A DNA stretch of 64,000 nt from assembly GCF_002929825.1 (NCBI RefSeq), contig NZ_PJJN01000036.1, positions 1 to 64,000 of the forward strand. The letters are read 5' to 3'. Positions within the stretch are counted from its first letter, which is position 1; each line of letters opens with the position of its first letter. The position numbers and the translations under genes are program-made. Below the pieces are notes generated by a model. It was not told the DNA's origin. It did not search any database and worked only from the letters and a program-made list of their open reading frames with translations. This document shows positions 25,219-38,359 of the stretch, piece after piece. This DNA comes from Cryobacterium sp. Y29 (lineage in GTDB: Bacteria > Actinomycetota > Actinomycetes > Actinomycetales > Microbacteriaceae).

Positions 25219-26361
25219 ATGAAAGCAGTCGTTTATAAGGGCCCCAACGAGGTCAACGTCGAAGAAGTTCCGGATGCCAAGATCGAACGTCCCACTGATG
25301 TTCTCGTGCGCATCACGGCGACAAATATTTGCGGTTCAGACTTGCACATGTATGAGGGACGCACCAATTTCGAGACTGGACGCACGTTTGGCCACGAGAA
25401 CATGGGCGAGGTCATCGAGGTCGGTAACGGCGTCGATGCGGTCAAGGTCGGCGAGCACGTCGTGTTGCCGTTCAATATTTCTTGCGGGTTTTGCAAGAAT
25501 TGTGAACGCGGTTTCACCAACTATTGCATGACCACTCAACCAGACCCGGTCGGCGCGGGCGCCGCCTACGGCTTCGCTGGCATGGGTCCGTACCCCGGTG
25601 GGCAGGCACAAATGCTGCGTGTGCCCTACGGCGACAACAACTGTCTGCGCTTGGGTGAAGACGCCGTAGAAAAACAAAACGATTACGTGATGCTCTCGGA
25701 CATCTTCCCAACCGGCTACCACGCTACCGAGATGGCCGGCGTTATCCCCGGTGACACGGTCGTGGTCTACGGTGCTGGTCCGGTCGGGCTCATGGCTGCC
25801 CTGTCTGCCCTGATCAAGGGCGCCAGTAAAGTCTGGGTTGTGGACCGACGTCCCGACCGGCTGGCCCTCGCCGAGCAGATCGGCGCGATCGCCGTTGATG
25901 ACTCAAAGACGGACCCGGTTCAATTCGTATTGGACCAGACGAAGGGTATCGGCGCGGACCGAGGATGTGAATGCGTGGGCTATCAAGCCCACGACCCCCA
26001 GGGCACCGAGGATCCCGCCATGACTCTGAACCGGCTGATCCAGTCCGTGCGCATCACCGGGGGCATCGGCGTTGTCGGTGTCTTTCTGCCGGCAGATCCT
26101 GGCGGCTTCGACGAGAACGCCAAACAGGGCAAGCTTGCTATTGACTACGGCCTGCAGTGGCTTAAAGGCCAGAGTATGGGCAGCGGCCAATGCCCGGTGA
26201 AGAAATACAATCGACAACTGCGCGACCTGATCGCCGTCGGTAAGGCCAAGCCGTCGTGGATCGTTTCGCACGAGGTCCCGCTCAGCAAAGCAGCGGATGC
26301 CTACAAGAATTTCGGCGACCGCAACAACGGGTGGACCAAAGTCATCCTCAAGCCCGAATAG
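25219..26361 (+). CDS. Glutathione-independent formaldehyde dehydrogenase-like zinc alcohol dehydrogenase
   Basis: A 380-residue zinc-containing MDR enzyme resembling glutathione-independent formaldehyde dehydrogenases (FdhA type). The catalytic zinc site is NICGSDLHMYEGR and TFGHENMGEV, and the structural zinc cluster is CGFCKNCERGFTNYC. The NAD motif is VVYGAGPVGLMAA. The family insertion YGFAGMGPYPGGQAQ and C-terminal GQCPVKKYNRQL are typical. It would oxidise formaldehyde or another aldehyde to the acid with NAD. ATG 25219 follows GGGAG at about 5-8 bases, so it is preferred to the upstream GTG at 25210. Confidence 0.9.
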   Translation: MKAVVYKGPNEVNVEEVPDAKIERPTDVLVRITATNICGSDLHMYEGRTNFETGRTFGHENMGEVIEVGNGVDAVKVGEHVVLPFNISCGFCKNCERGFTNYCMTTQPDPVGAGAAYGFAGMGPYPGGQAQMLRVPYGDNNCLRLGEDAVEKQNDYVMLSDIFPTGYHATEMAGVIPGDTVVVYGAGPVGLMAALSALIKGASKVWVVDRRPDRLALAEQIGAIAVDDSKTDPVQFVLDQTKGIGADRGCECVGYQAHDPQGTEDPAMTLNRLIQSVRITGGIGVVGVFLPADPGGFDENAKQGKLAIDYGLQWLKGQSMGSGQCPVKKYNRQLRDLIAVGKAKPSWIVSHEVPLSKAADAYKNFGDRNNGWTKVILKPE

Positions 26362-26493
26362 GGCAAGGTCGAACGTACTCGCCGCAGCGCGATCACCCCT
26401 CGGACTCGACCAATGAGGGTGTGAACTCGAGTTCGTTGAGCAGTCCAACCGACAGCGCAGCCAGCACAAGCTCCAACCTGGGCGCGGTGTTCG

Positions 26494-26523
26494 GCGGGGC
26501 GGCACTTCGGGGTGCCGCCCCGC
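26494..26523. terminator. Strong hairpin, probable terminator of the formaldehyde dehydrogenase-like gene
   Basis: cggggcggcac and gtgccgccccg form a perfect 11-bp stem, extended by one G-C pair, with the loop ttcggg. It lies between the convergent dehydrogenase and ligA genes. There is no T-run, as is common in high-GC actinobacteria. The surrounding 26362-26658 shows no gene. Confidence 0.7.
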
Positions 26524-26658
26524 GTTCAGCGCGGCGCCCCGACCAGTGGAACGACCCGTGCCGCCGCAAGGCCCACAGGGTAGCGACGACAACAACTACT
26601 CAAGCGACGTGCGGGGCAGGAGAAATCCTCCGGGAACGCACTGGGCCGGCGCAGCCGC

Positions 26659-30133
<3,475 letters not shown>

Positions 30134-30178
30134 TCAACGAGTGTACGCGGAGTGCCCGTTTGAGCAAACGTCAGCCCG

Positions 30179-31390
30179 TCAGTGCCCGGGCACCCGATCG
30201 GCCAGACCGGCAACGAGCGCCTGGGCGTGGGCTGCGGGCAGAGCCGCGAGCAGCGCGTCGACGTCGGCGTCGGTCGACGTATGGCCGAGGGTGATGCGCA
30301 GGGCCCCGCGGGACTCGACCTCGCTGCGTCCCATCGCCCGCAGCACGTGCGAGGGTTCCGGTACCCCGGCCTGACAGGCTGATCCGGTCGACACCGACAC
30401 CCCGGCCGCGTCGAGCAGGAACAACAGCGAGTCGCCCTCGCAACCGGGAAAGCTGAAGTGGGCGTTGCCCGGCAGCCGGGTGGTCGGGTCGCCGTTGAGG
30501 ACGGCACCGGGAGCGACCAGCGCCACACCGGCAATCACCCGGTCGCGCAGCGCGGCCAGGCGAACGGTTTCAGTGCCTCCCGCCCCTTCTGGCTGCTGGG
30601 CCGCCCGCTGCTCAACGGTGATGGCGGATGCCGCCACCGCGAACGAGACCGCCGCCGCGACATCCTGGGTGCCGCTGCGCACCTTGCGCTGCTGGCCGCC
30701 GCCGTGAATGAGCGGCTCGACGGTCGTCGCCCGGCCGAGCACGAGCGCGCCGATGCCGACCGGGCCGCCGACTTTGTGCGCCGATACGCTCAGCGCCGAC
30801 ACACCGGCGGCGGCGAGCGTGCGAAAGTCGACCGGAACGTAACCGTAGGCGGCGACAGCGTCGACGTGCACCGGAATGCCGTTGGCGGCGGCGAGCGCCG
30901 CCACCTCGCCGACGGGTTCGAGGGTACCGACCTCATTATTGGCCATGATCACACTCACCAGCGCAACGTCCCGGGGGTCACGCGCAATGGCATCCGCCAG
31001 CGCGCCAAGGTCGATGCGTCCCTCATGATCGAGCGGAATCCACTCGACGATGGCCCCGTCGTGCTGCGCGAGCCACTCCACCGTATCGAGGGTCGCGTGG
31101 TGTTCGCCGCCTGGTACCAGGATGCGCCGGCGCGGGGCGCGGGCCCAAAACAAGCCCTTGATGCCGAGGTTGATCGCCTCGGTGCCACTTCCGGTAAAGA
31201 CGACTTCGATCGGATCGCAGGCGAGACTCGTGGCCACGATCTCGCGCGATTCTTCGAGCATCCGTTTCGCATTCTGGCCCTGGCTGTGCACCGAGGCGGG
31301 GTTACCGACGACGCTCATCGCTTCGGCGTAGGCGGCAATAGCGGCGGGAAGCATGGGCGTGGTCGCCGCGTGATCCAGATAGACAACCAT
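30179..31390 (-). CDS. Cysteine desulfurase (NifS/IscS family)
   Basis: A 403-residue PLP enzyme that removes sulfur from cysteine. It opens VYLDHAATTPM, has the PLP-stacking GGEHHATLDTVEW, VIMANNEVGTLEP and the PLP-lysine motif ALSVSAHKVGGPVG. The mobile catalytic Cys is in VSTGSACQAGVPEPSHVL. It likely supplies sulfur to MnmA, encoded 45 bp downstream. ATG 31390 gives the family's usual N-terminus; an in-frame ATG at 31399 is equally possible, and neither has a clear ribosome binding site. It is divergent from glgX. Confidence 0.95.
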   Translation of the reverse strand: MVVYLDHAATTPMLPAAIAAYAEAMSVVGNPASVHSQGQNAKRMLEESREIVATSLACDPIEVVFTGSGTEAINLGIKGLFWARAPRRRILVPGGEHHATLDTVEWLAQHDGAIVEWIPLDHEGRIDLGALADAIARDPRDVALVSVIMANNEVGTLEPVGEVAALAAANGIPVHVDAVAAYGYVPVDFRTLAAAGVSALSVSAHKVGGPVGIGALVLGRATTVEPLIHGGGQQRKVRSGTQDVAAAVSFAVAASAITVEQRAAQQPEGAGGTETVRLAALRDRVIAGVALVAPGAVLNGDPTTRLPGNAHFSFPGCEGDSLLFLLDAAGVSVSTGSACQAGVPEPSHVLRAMGRSEVESRGALRITLGHTSTDADVDALLAALPAAHAQALVAGLADRVPGH

Positions 31391-31460
31391 GCCTGCCATT
31401 TTACAGTCGAGCGGATGCCGGTGGTCGTCACCCTCGCCCACACTGATTACTCTTGAATCC

Positions 31461-33539
31461 ATGAGTTCCACCGACCCCCTGCGCAACCTCGGTGTGCGAC
31501 TAACCAGCGCCGGCGGCGAACTCCGCGTCTGGGCCGAACATGCCGACGCCATGGACCTGTGTCTGTTCGACGAGGTCGACCCGAACTGGATCATCAAAAG
31601 CGTACCGATGACGCAGGATGCGCACGGCGTGTGGTCCGGCAAATCGCGCACGCTGTCACCGGGGCGCCGATACGGCATCCGTGTGTCGGGCCCGGCCAGC
31701 CCACAGAATTCTTTTCACCCGGAGAAGACCCTGATCGAACCGTATTCACGTGGTCTGGTTCGGGTCGGCGCCGGATTGTGGCAGTCCTCGGTGGTCGACG
31801 ACTATTTCGATTGGAACGGCGCCGAGAAACCGGGCACGGCCCTCGATCACACTGTGGTCTACGAGGCGCACGTTCGCGGCCTCAGCCGGCTGAACCCGTT
31901 GGTTCCGGCCGCGCTGCGAGGCACCTACGCCGGTCTCGCCCACGAATCCACCATCGCCTACCTGAAGGACCTCGGCGTGACCGCGGTTGAACTCTTGCCG
32001 GTGCAAGCGTTCGTGTCGGAGCAGCGCCTGATCAAACAGGGCCTGATCAACTATTGGGGCTACAACACCCTCAATTTCTTTTCCCCACACGCCGACTACG
32101 CCACTCAGGCTGCCCAGTCTGCCGGGCCGGCAGCGGTGCTGCGCGAGTTCAAGGGCATGGTCAAACTGCTACACGAGGCGGGGCTCGAGGTTATCCTCGA
32201 CGTCGTCTACAACCACACCGCCGAGGAGGGTCGCAACGGCCCGGTCACGAGTCTGCGCGGCATCGACAATGCGGGGTACTACCGGCAAGACGAGTCCGGT
32301 GCCTACATCGACGTAACCGGCTGTGGCAATACGGTCAACTTCAGCCACGACGTGCCGAAACGGCTCGTGCTCGATTCGCTGCGCTACTGGGCCAACGACC
32401 TGCAGATCGACGGGTTCCGCTTCGACCTGGCGGCGACGCTCGGCCGCGACGGCGGCGTCGTCTACGATCCGGAGCATCCGCTGCTCACCGAGATTCGCGA
32501 CGACCCGGAGCTGGCCGGAGTGAAGCTCATCGCGGAGCCGTGGGATGTCGGCCAGGGCGGCTGGCAGACCGGCAATTTTCCGCCCGGCTGGACCGAGTGG
32601 AACGACCGCTACCGCGACCGTATGCGCGACTTCTGGCTTTCGGATATGAAGAGCCTGCGCCTGAGTGGCTCAGCCGGCAGCGGGATCGGACGGTTCGCGA
32701 CCCGGGTCGCCGGTTCCTCGAACACTTTCTCCGAGAAGCGCGGCCCACTCGCCTCGCTCAACTTCATCACCGCGCACGACGGGTTCACCCTCGCCGACCT
32801 GACCGCGTACGACGTGAAACACAACCTCGGCAACGGCGAGTCGAACCGTGACGGCACCGACAACAACAGCTCATACAACCACGGGGTGGAAGGGCCGACT
32901 CGCGACGTGGCCATTCTGGCCACCCGTCGCAAAGCCATGCGCAACCTGCTCGGCACTCTGCTCCTGTCGGCCGGCATCCCCATGCTCACCGCCGGCGACG
33001 AGTTCGGGCGCAGCCAGCGGGGCAACAACAACGCCTACTGCCAGGACAGCGAGCTGACCTGGCTGAACTGGGATTTCGACGACTGGCAGCAGGACCTGCA
33101 CCGAGTCACTCGCCGCCTGCTGCAGCTGCGCCGAGAGAACCCGGCGTTGCGTCCGGTGCACTTCGGGCGGTTCGGCGAGACCACGCCGAGTGCCAGCCAG
33201 CTTGACTGGTACAACATCGCCGGCGAGGCGCTCACCGGTGATGCCTGGAACTCGCCGACCGAGCGCACCCTGCAGTACATGGCAGCCTCGACCCCCGAGC
33301 ATGAAGCGTTCAACCGCATCCTGCTCGTGGTCAACGCGCGGGAGCAGGACGAGACGGTCACACTGCCCCGGCATGAGGGAGTGGATGCATATACGTTGCT
33401 CTGGGATTCCAGTCACGACGACCTGCGTGACTCGATCATCGAGCACGCACCGGGCACTTTCCTGTTCGTTCCGGGTGCCTCGATGCAGCTTATGCGCGCT
33501 CACGGCGCGCTCGTGCCGCGCCGCACGCCGCTTGCCTGA
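31461..33539 (+). CDS. glgX: Glycogen debranching enzyme (isoamylase type)
   Basis: A 692-residue GH13 enzyme that hydrolyses alpha-1,6 branches of phosphorylase-limit glucan. An N-terminal CBM48-like domain (GVRLTSAGGELRVWAEHADAMDLCLFD) precedes a catalytic barrel with VILDVVYNHTAE, the nucleophile region DGFRFDLAATLG, the acid/base region VKLIAEPWDVG, and FITAHDGFTLADL. YNHGVEG and the GRSQRGNNNAYCQD insertion are isoamylase-type features. It ends 5 bp from the convergent glgP gene. ATG 31461 is chosen because upstream codons overlap the start region of the divergent desulfurase gene. Confidence 0.96.
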   Translation: MSSTDPLRNLGVRLTSAGGELRVWAEHADAMDLCLFDEVDPNWIIKSVPMTQDAHGVWSGKSRTLSPGRRYGIRVSGPASPQNSFHPEKTLIEPYSRGLVRVGAGLWQSSVVDDYFDWNGAEKPGTALDHTVVYEAHVRGLSRLNPLVPAALRGTYAGLAHESTIAYLKDLGVTAVELLPVQAFVSEQRLIKQGLINYWGYNTLNFFSPHADYATQAAQSAGPAAVLREFKGMVKLLHEAGLEVILDVVYNHTAEEGRNGPVTSLRGIDNAGYYRQDESGAYIDVTGCGNTVNFSHDVPKRLVLDSLRYWANDLQIDGFRFDLAATLGRDGGVVYDPEHPLLTEIRDDPELAGVKLIAEPWDVGQGGWQTGNFPPGWTEWNDRYRDRMRDFWLSDMKSLRLSGSAGSGIGRFATRVAGSSNTFSEKRGPLASLNFITAHDGFTLADLTAYDVKHNLGNGESNRDGTDNNSSYNHGVEGPTRDVAILATRRKAMRNLLGTLLLSAGIPMLTAGDEFGRSQRGNNNAYCQDSELTWLNWDFDDWQQDLHRVTRRLLQLRRENPALRPVHFGRFGETTPSASQLDWYNIAGEALTGDAWNSPTERTLQYMAASTPEHEAFNRILLVVNAREQDETVTLPRHEGVDAYTLLWDSSHDDLRDSIIEHAPGTFLFVPGASMQLMRAHGALVPRRTPLA

Positions 33540-33544
33540 CCCAG

Positions 33545-36112
33545 CTAACTCGCGACGGCGACCAGCCCCATTTCGGCTGGGCTGATGAGCAGGTCATTCT
33601 TCGGAACGACGCGCACGGTATAACCAAACGTTCCGGCCCGGTCGAGTTCGACCGTTCCCGTGAACAGGGTGGCACCGCCGGCGGGTGCTTCTTTCACCAG
33701 TGTCGGTTCGAGCGCCTGAGTCACCACATCGCGCAGTTCGTCGGTGCCGACGCTCTTACCGTAGACAACCTCGACGGTCACGTCTTCAGCGACGAGTCCG
33801 CCGAGCTGCACGTGCGCGCGCAGGTGCAGGTCATCACCCACTTCTGGCACCGATGAAACGCCGCCCGATTCGACGTGGGTCACCGCAACCTGTGGCCAGG
33901 CCGAGACGATCCGCCCTTTCCAGGCCGCCAGTTCGCGGGCCGCGCGGTAGTTGTTCGCCGACATGAGCGCTTCGTAGTGCCCGGCCGGGCGATACAGACG
34001 TTGCACATACTCACTGACCATGCGGTCAGCGGACAGTGCGGGCGACAAGGTACTCAGGGTGTGCCGGATATTTGACACCCATCGTTCGGGTACGTCGTCA
34101 CCGTTGCGTTCATAGAACGTCGGGGCGACCTGGTGTTCGATCAGGTCGTACAGCGCCTCGGCTTCGAGCCGATCCCGTTCGGCGGAGTCGCCGGCCGAAT
34201 CGGCCGACGGAATTGCCCATCCGTTCTTGCCGTCATAGTATTCCGGCCACCAGCCGTCGAGAATCGACAGGTTGAGGGCGCCGTTCAAGGCCGCCTTCAT
34301 GCCGCTCGTGCCGCAGGCTTCGAGCGGGCGGAGTGGATTGTTGAGCCAGACATCCGTTCCCGGATACATGAGCTGGGCCATCGCAATGTTGTAGTCGGGG
34401 AGAAAAGCGATGCGCGTGCGCAGGGCCGGATCCGCCGCGAACTGCACGATCTTCTGGATCAGTCGTTTGCCCTCTTCATCGGCGGGGTGTGACTTGCCGG
34501 CGATGACGATCTGAATCGGATGCTCCGGGTGCAGCAGCAGGGCGCGCAGGCGTTCAGGGTCGTGCAGCATCAGGGTCAGGCGCTTGTAAGTAGGAACGCG
34601 TCGGGCGAATCCGATGGTCAGCACGTTCGGGTCGAACACCCGGCCCATCCAGGCTGGGGGGATCCCACCCGGGTTCTGGTCGCGCCAGGCATTATGCAGA
34701 CGGCGGCGGGCGTCCTCGACGAACTGCAGGCGCATCTGCCCCCGCACCGACCACAGGTCCTGGTCGGACACATCAGGGGAGGCCCAGTTTGCCGTCGAGG
34801 TGTCGCTCGTGCCGAGCTTGGCGTTGGCGAGGCTCTTCAGCGCCGGGTCGGTCCAGCTCTGCGCGTGGACACCGTTCGTGATCGACGTAATCGGCACGTC
34901 CGCTGAATCGAAACCAGGCCAGAGCCCGTTGAACATTCTGCGACTGACCTCGCCGTGCAGGGTCGAAACGCCGTTGGCGTGCTGGCCGAGGCGTAATCCC
35001 ATGACGGCCATGTTGAACACCTCGGAGGAGCCCCCGGAGTAGCTCTCCGCTCCGAGCGCGAGCAGGTCTTCCACGTCGACGCCGGGCAGCAGATCGGTGC
35101 CGAAATAGCGCCGCACGAGGGAACGCTCGAAGCGGTCAATGCCGGCGGCGACCGGAGTGTGGGTGGTGAACACGGTTCCGGCACGGGCCACCTGCAGGGC
35201 TTCCTGAAAGTTCAGGCCCTCGCCGATCAGGCTGGAGATGCGCTCAAGACCGAGGAACCCGGCGTGGCCCTCATTGGTGTGGAACACGTCGGGCTCTGGC
35301 AGTCCGTGCAGCGAGCTCCACAGCTTCACGGCGCGGGCACCGCCGATGCCCAGCAGGAGTTCCTGAAGCAACCGATGTTCGCCGCCGCCGCCGTAGAGGC
35401 GGTCGGTGACCAGGCGCAGGTCGTCAGCATTCTCGGGAATGTCGGCGTCGAGCAGCAGCAGACGAACCCGACCCACCTTGGCCTGCCAGACGCGGGCATG
35501 CAGGGTACGGTCATCGGGCAGGGCGAGGGACACCTGCACGGCCGAACCGTCGGCCCGGCGCAGCACGGCGAGCGGCAGCCCGTCGGGGTCGAGCAGCGGG
35601 TAGCTCTCCATCTGCCAGCCGTCAGGCGAGATGGCCTGGCTGAAGTATCCGGCACGATAGAACAACCCCACGCCCACCAGCGGCAGGCCGAGGTCGGACG
35701 CGCTCTTGAGGTGGTCACCGGCCAGAATGCCCAGGCCCCCTGAATACTGCGGCAGGGCAGCAGCGATGCCGAACTCCGGTGAGAAATACGCGATCGCAGC
35801 CGGTTTTTCGCCCTCGAGTCCCTGGTACCAGCGTGGTTGATCGAGATAATCGCGCAAACCGTCTCTGGTGGAATCAACCTGCGCCACGTAGTCGTGGTCC
35901 TGCGCCAGCTCGTCAAGGCGACGCGGGTCGACGGCGCCGAGCAGGGCGACCGGATCGGCACCGATCTCGCGCCACAGCTCAGGGGCGATGCGCTCGAACA
36001 GCTGCCGGGTGGGTTCATGCCACGACCAGCGGAGATTGCCGGCAAGCTCCTCGAGAGCCGCGAGCGGCGCGGGGAGAACGGCACGGACAGTAAATTTGCG
36101 GATGGCCTTCAC
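33545..36112 (-). CDS. glgP: Alpha-glucan phosphorylase (GT35)
   Basis: An 855-residue phosphorylase of the MalP2/GlgP group that releases glucose-1-phosphate from alpha-1,4-glucan ends. It starts with a DUF3417-like N-terminal domain (LEELAGNLRWSWHEPTRQLF), then YFSPEFGIAAALPQYSGGLGILAGDHLKSASDLG. VFHTNEGHAGFL and TTHTPVAAG follow, and the PLP-Lys region is RPLEACGTSGMKAALNGALNLSILDGWW. The C-terminal immunoglobulin-like extension ends FGYTVRVVPKNDLLISPAEMGL. It is convergent with glgX and divergent from glgE, so breakdown and synthesis genes share this locus. Confidence 0.96.
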   Translation of the reverse strand: MKAIRKFTVRAVLPAPLAALEELAGNLRWSWHEPTRQLFERIAPELWREIGADPVALLGAVDPRRLDELAQDHDYVAQVDSTRDGLRDYLDQPRWYQGLEGEKPAAIAYFSPEFGIAAALPQYSGGLGILAGDHLKSASDLGLPLVGVGLFYRAGYFSQAISPDGWQMESYPLLDPDGLPLAVLRRADGSAVQVSLALPDDRTLHARVWQAKVGRVRLLLLDADIPENADDLRLVTDRLYGGGGEHRLLQELLLGIGGARAVKLWSSLHGLPEPDVFHTNEGHAGFLGLERISSLIGEGLNFQEALQVARAGTVFTTHTPVAAGIDRFERSLVRRYFGTDLLPGVDVEDLLALGAESYSGGSSEVFNMAVMGLRLGQHANGVSTLHGEVSRRMFNGLWPGFDSADVPITSITNGVHAQSWTDPALKSLANAKLGTSDTSTANWASPDVSDQDLWSVRGQMRLQFVEDARRRLHNAWRDQNPGGIPPAWMGRVFDPNVLTIGFARRVPTYKRLTLMLHDPERLRALLLHPEHPIQIVIAGKSHPADEEGKRLIQKIVQFAADPALRTRIAFLPDYNIAMAQLMYPGTDVWLNNPLRPLEACGTSGMKAALNGALNLSILDGWWPEYYDGKNGWAIPSADSAGDSAERDRLEAEALYDLIEHQVAPTFYERNGDDVPERWVSNIRHTLSTLSPALSADRMVSEYVQRLYRPAGHYEALMSANNYRAARELAAWKGRIVSAWPQVAVTHVESGGVSSVPEVGDDLHLRAHVQLGGLVAEDVTVEVVYGKSVGTDELRDVVTQALEPTLVKEAPAGGATLFTGTVELDRAGTFGYTVRVVPKNDLLISPAEMGLVAVAS

Positions 36113-36157
36113 GAGGTCAACCTTAGGGGTGCTGGGTGACTAATCTGTGACACCCCG

Positions 36158-36213
36158 ATCGACGCGCGGGGGTACGCCCGACAGAATCGACGCGCGCAGG
36201 CACGCCCGGCGGA
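36158..36213. repeat. Two 28-bp imperfect tandem repeats between glgP and glgE
   Basis: The copies 36158-36185 and 36186-36213 match at 23 of 28 positions; both begin atcgacgcgcg and share acgcccg. They fill much of the 141-bp divergent intergenic region, where regulator sites would be expected. Confidence 0.8.
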
Positions 36214-36253
36214 AGGGGAGCGCCACGACCGCTGTTCACGCTACGGTCATGGT

Positions 36254-38359
36254 GTGGCCAAGACAGCAGCGAAAAAGACGATCCAGCCGGCAGTATCGAG
36301 CAATGCTCGCACGACCGTGTCCGCGGATGCCGCGTCGGGGAGCCGTTTCACCGCTTCCATCGGCCGCATCCCGGTTCTTGATCTGTCTCCCCAGCTGGAC
36401 GATAATCGCTGGCCGGTCCGCGCCTTCGTCGGCGAAGTCGTACCGTTTGGCGCGACCGCTTTTCGCGAGGGGCACGACCTCATCGGTGTCGACCTGCAAC
36501 TCACGGCGCCGGACGGCAGCACGACGCGGCATCCAATGGTGCTGCAGGCCGACGGCACCGACCGCTACGGCATCGAGGCGCAGCTCGGCGCCCCGGGTCA
36601 CTGGCAATATCGGGTGCGCGCGTACGCCGACGACTTCGCGACCTGGGAACACAACGCGGCGATCAAGATACCAGCGGGCATCGACGTCGAGCTCATGTTC
36701 ACTATCGGCGGGGTTCTCCTGGCACAGGCCGGCCTCGACACGGGCCGCCCAATCGCCGCCCGTCGTTTGTTCCAGGCCGCTGCTACATCGCTCGCCGACA
36801 CCGGCAAATCGGCTACTGAGCGTTTTCTCGCGGTAGCGGATGCCGCGCTGCGGCAGGCCATCGCTGCTCGCCCCCTCGCTGGCCTGGCCTCCTTCTCGGC
36901 CGAACGCACGATCATCGTCGAACGCGACAGGGCCGGTGTCGGTTCCTGGTACGAATTCTTCCCGCGCTCTGAGGGCGCCGTTCGCCGCGCCGACGGTAGC
37001 TGGAAGAGCGGAACCTTTCGCACCGCAGCCAAACGCCTGCCCGCCGTGGCCGCCATGGGCTTCGACGTGCTCTACCTGCCTCCGATCCACCCCATCGGGC
37101 AGGCCTTCCGCAAGGGCCCGAACAATTCGCTCACCGTTTCCCCCGGCGACCCGGGGTCGCCCTGGGCCATCGGCTCGTCTGACGGCGGCCACGACGCCAT
37201 TCACCCCGACCTCGGCACCGTCGCCGACTTCAGCTTTTTTCTGAAGAAGGCCGCCTCCCTCGGCATCGAACTCGCTCTCGACTTCGCCTTGCAGGCCTCC
37301 CCCGATCATCCCTGGGTGACGGAGCACCCGGAGTGGTTCACGACCCTGCCCGACGACACCATTGCCTTCGCGGAGAACCCGCCGAAAAAATACCAGGACA
37401 TCTACCCGATCAATTTCGACAACGATCCCGCCGGCATCCGCGCTGAGGCGCTGCGACTACTGCGCCACTGGATCAGCCTCGGCGTGCGCATCTTTCGCGT
37501 GGACAACCCGCACACCAAGCCGCTCGACTTCTGGGAGTGGCTAATCGCCGAGGTCAATGCTACTGACCCCGACGTGGTGTTTCTGGCCGAGGCCTTCACC
37601 CGTCCGGCCCTCATGCAGGCCCTCGGCAAGGTCGGCTTTCAGCAGTCGTACACCTATTTCACCTGGCGCAACACCAAGAGCGAGCTCGAGGAGTTCTTCG
37701 ACGGCCTCGCCACCGACACCCCCGACTTTCTGCGCCCGAACCTGTTCGTGAACACCCCCGATATCCTCACCGAGTACCTGCAATTCGGCGGCCCGGCGGC
37801 GTTCAAGATTCGGGCGGCGCTCGCCGCCACGGCCGCGCCGAGCTGGGGAGTCTATGCCGGTTTCGACCTGTTCGAAAACGTCGCTCGGCCGGGCGCGGAA
37901 GAGAGCATCGACAACGAGAAGTACGAGTACCGGCCGCGGGACTGGAACACGGCCGAGCAGCTCGGAAAATCCCTCGCGCCCTACATCACGCTGCTCAACC
38001 GCATCCGCTCCGAGCATCCCGCACTGGGCCAGCTGCGCAACCTCGACATCCACTCGAGCGACGATGACTCGATTCTCGTCTACAGCAAATTCCTGGGCGC
38101 TGCCTTCACCGGAACGGGTCAAGCGGATGCCCTCATCATCGTCGCCAACGTCGACCCGCACTCGGTGCGCCAAACGGTGGTGCACCTCGACGTGACCCGG
38201 TTCGGCATTGCCCGTGGCGACACCTTCGACGTGCACGACCTCGTCTCCGGTGTCACCTGGACCTGGTCGGCCGATAACTTCGTGCGTTTGGACGCTTTCA
38301 CCGAACCGGTGCATATTCTGCATGTCACGCCACACGATCCGGCCCGGGCACGCGCATGA
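36254..38359 (+). CDS. glgE: Alpha-1,4-glucan:maltose-1-phosphate maltosyltransferase
   Basis: A 701-residue GH13_3 enzyme that transfers maltosyl units from maltose-1-phosphate to the ends of alpha-1,4-glucan. It has an Ala/Ser-rich start, domain N (residues about 40-180) and a catalytic barrel with VLYLPPIHPIG, the nucleophile Asp in IFRVDNPHTKPLDFW and the acid/base Glu in VVFLAEAFTRPALM. TYFTWRNTKSELEEFF is a GlgE hallmark. The start is GTG 36254 with a poor ribosome binding site. It overlaps glgB by 4 bp, so glucan elongation and branching are translationally coupled. Confidence 0.97.
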   Translation: MAKTAAKKTIQPAVSSNARTTVSADAASGSRFTASIGRIPVLDLSPQLDDNRWPVRAFVGEVVPFGATAFREGHDLIGVDLQLTAPDGSTTRHPMVLQADGTDRYGIEAQLGAPGHWQYRVRAYADDFATWEHNAAIKIPAGIDVELMFTIGGVLLAQAGLDTGRPIAARRLFQAAATSLADTGKSATERFLAVADAALRQAIAARPLAGLASFSAERTIIVERDRAGVGSWYEFFPRSEGAVRRADGSWKSGTFRTAAKRLPAVAAMGFDVLYLPPIHPIGQAFRKGPNNSLTVSPGDPGSPWAIGSSDGGHDAIHPDLGTVADFSFFLKKAASLGIELALDFALQASPDHPWVTEHPEWFTTLPDDTIAFAENPPKKYQDIYPINFDNDPAGIRAEALRLLRHWISLGVRIFRVDNPHTKPLDFWEWLIAEVNATDPDVVFLAEAFTRPALMQALGKVGFQQSYTYFTWRNTKSELEEFFDGLATDTPDFLRPNLFVNTPDILTEYLQFGGPAAFKIRAALAATAAPSWGVYAGFDLFENVARPGAEESIDNEKYEYRPRDWNTAEQLGKSLAPYITLLNRIRSEHPALGQLRNLDIHSSDDDSILVYSKFLGAAFTGTGQADALIIVANVDPHSVRQTVVHLDVTRFGIARGDTFDVHDLVSGVTWTWSADNFVRLDAFTEPVHILHVTPHDPARARA

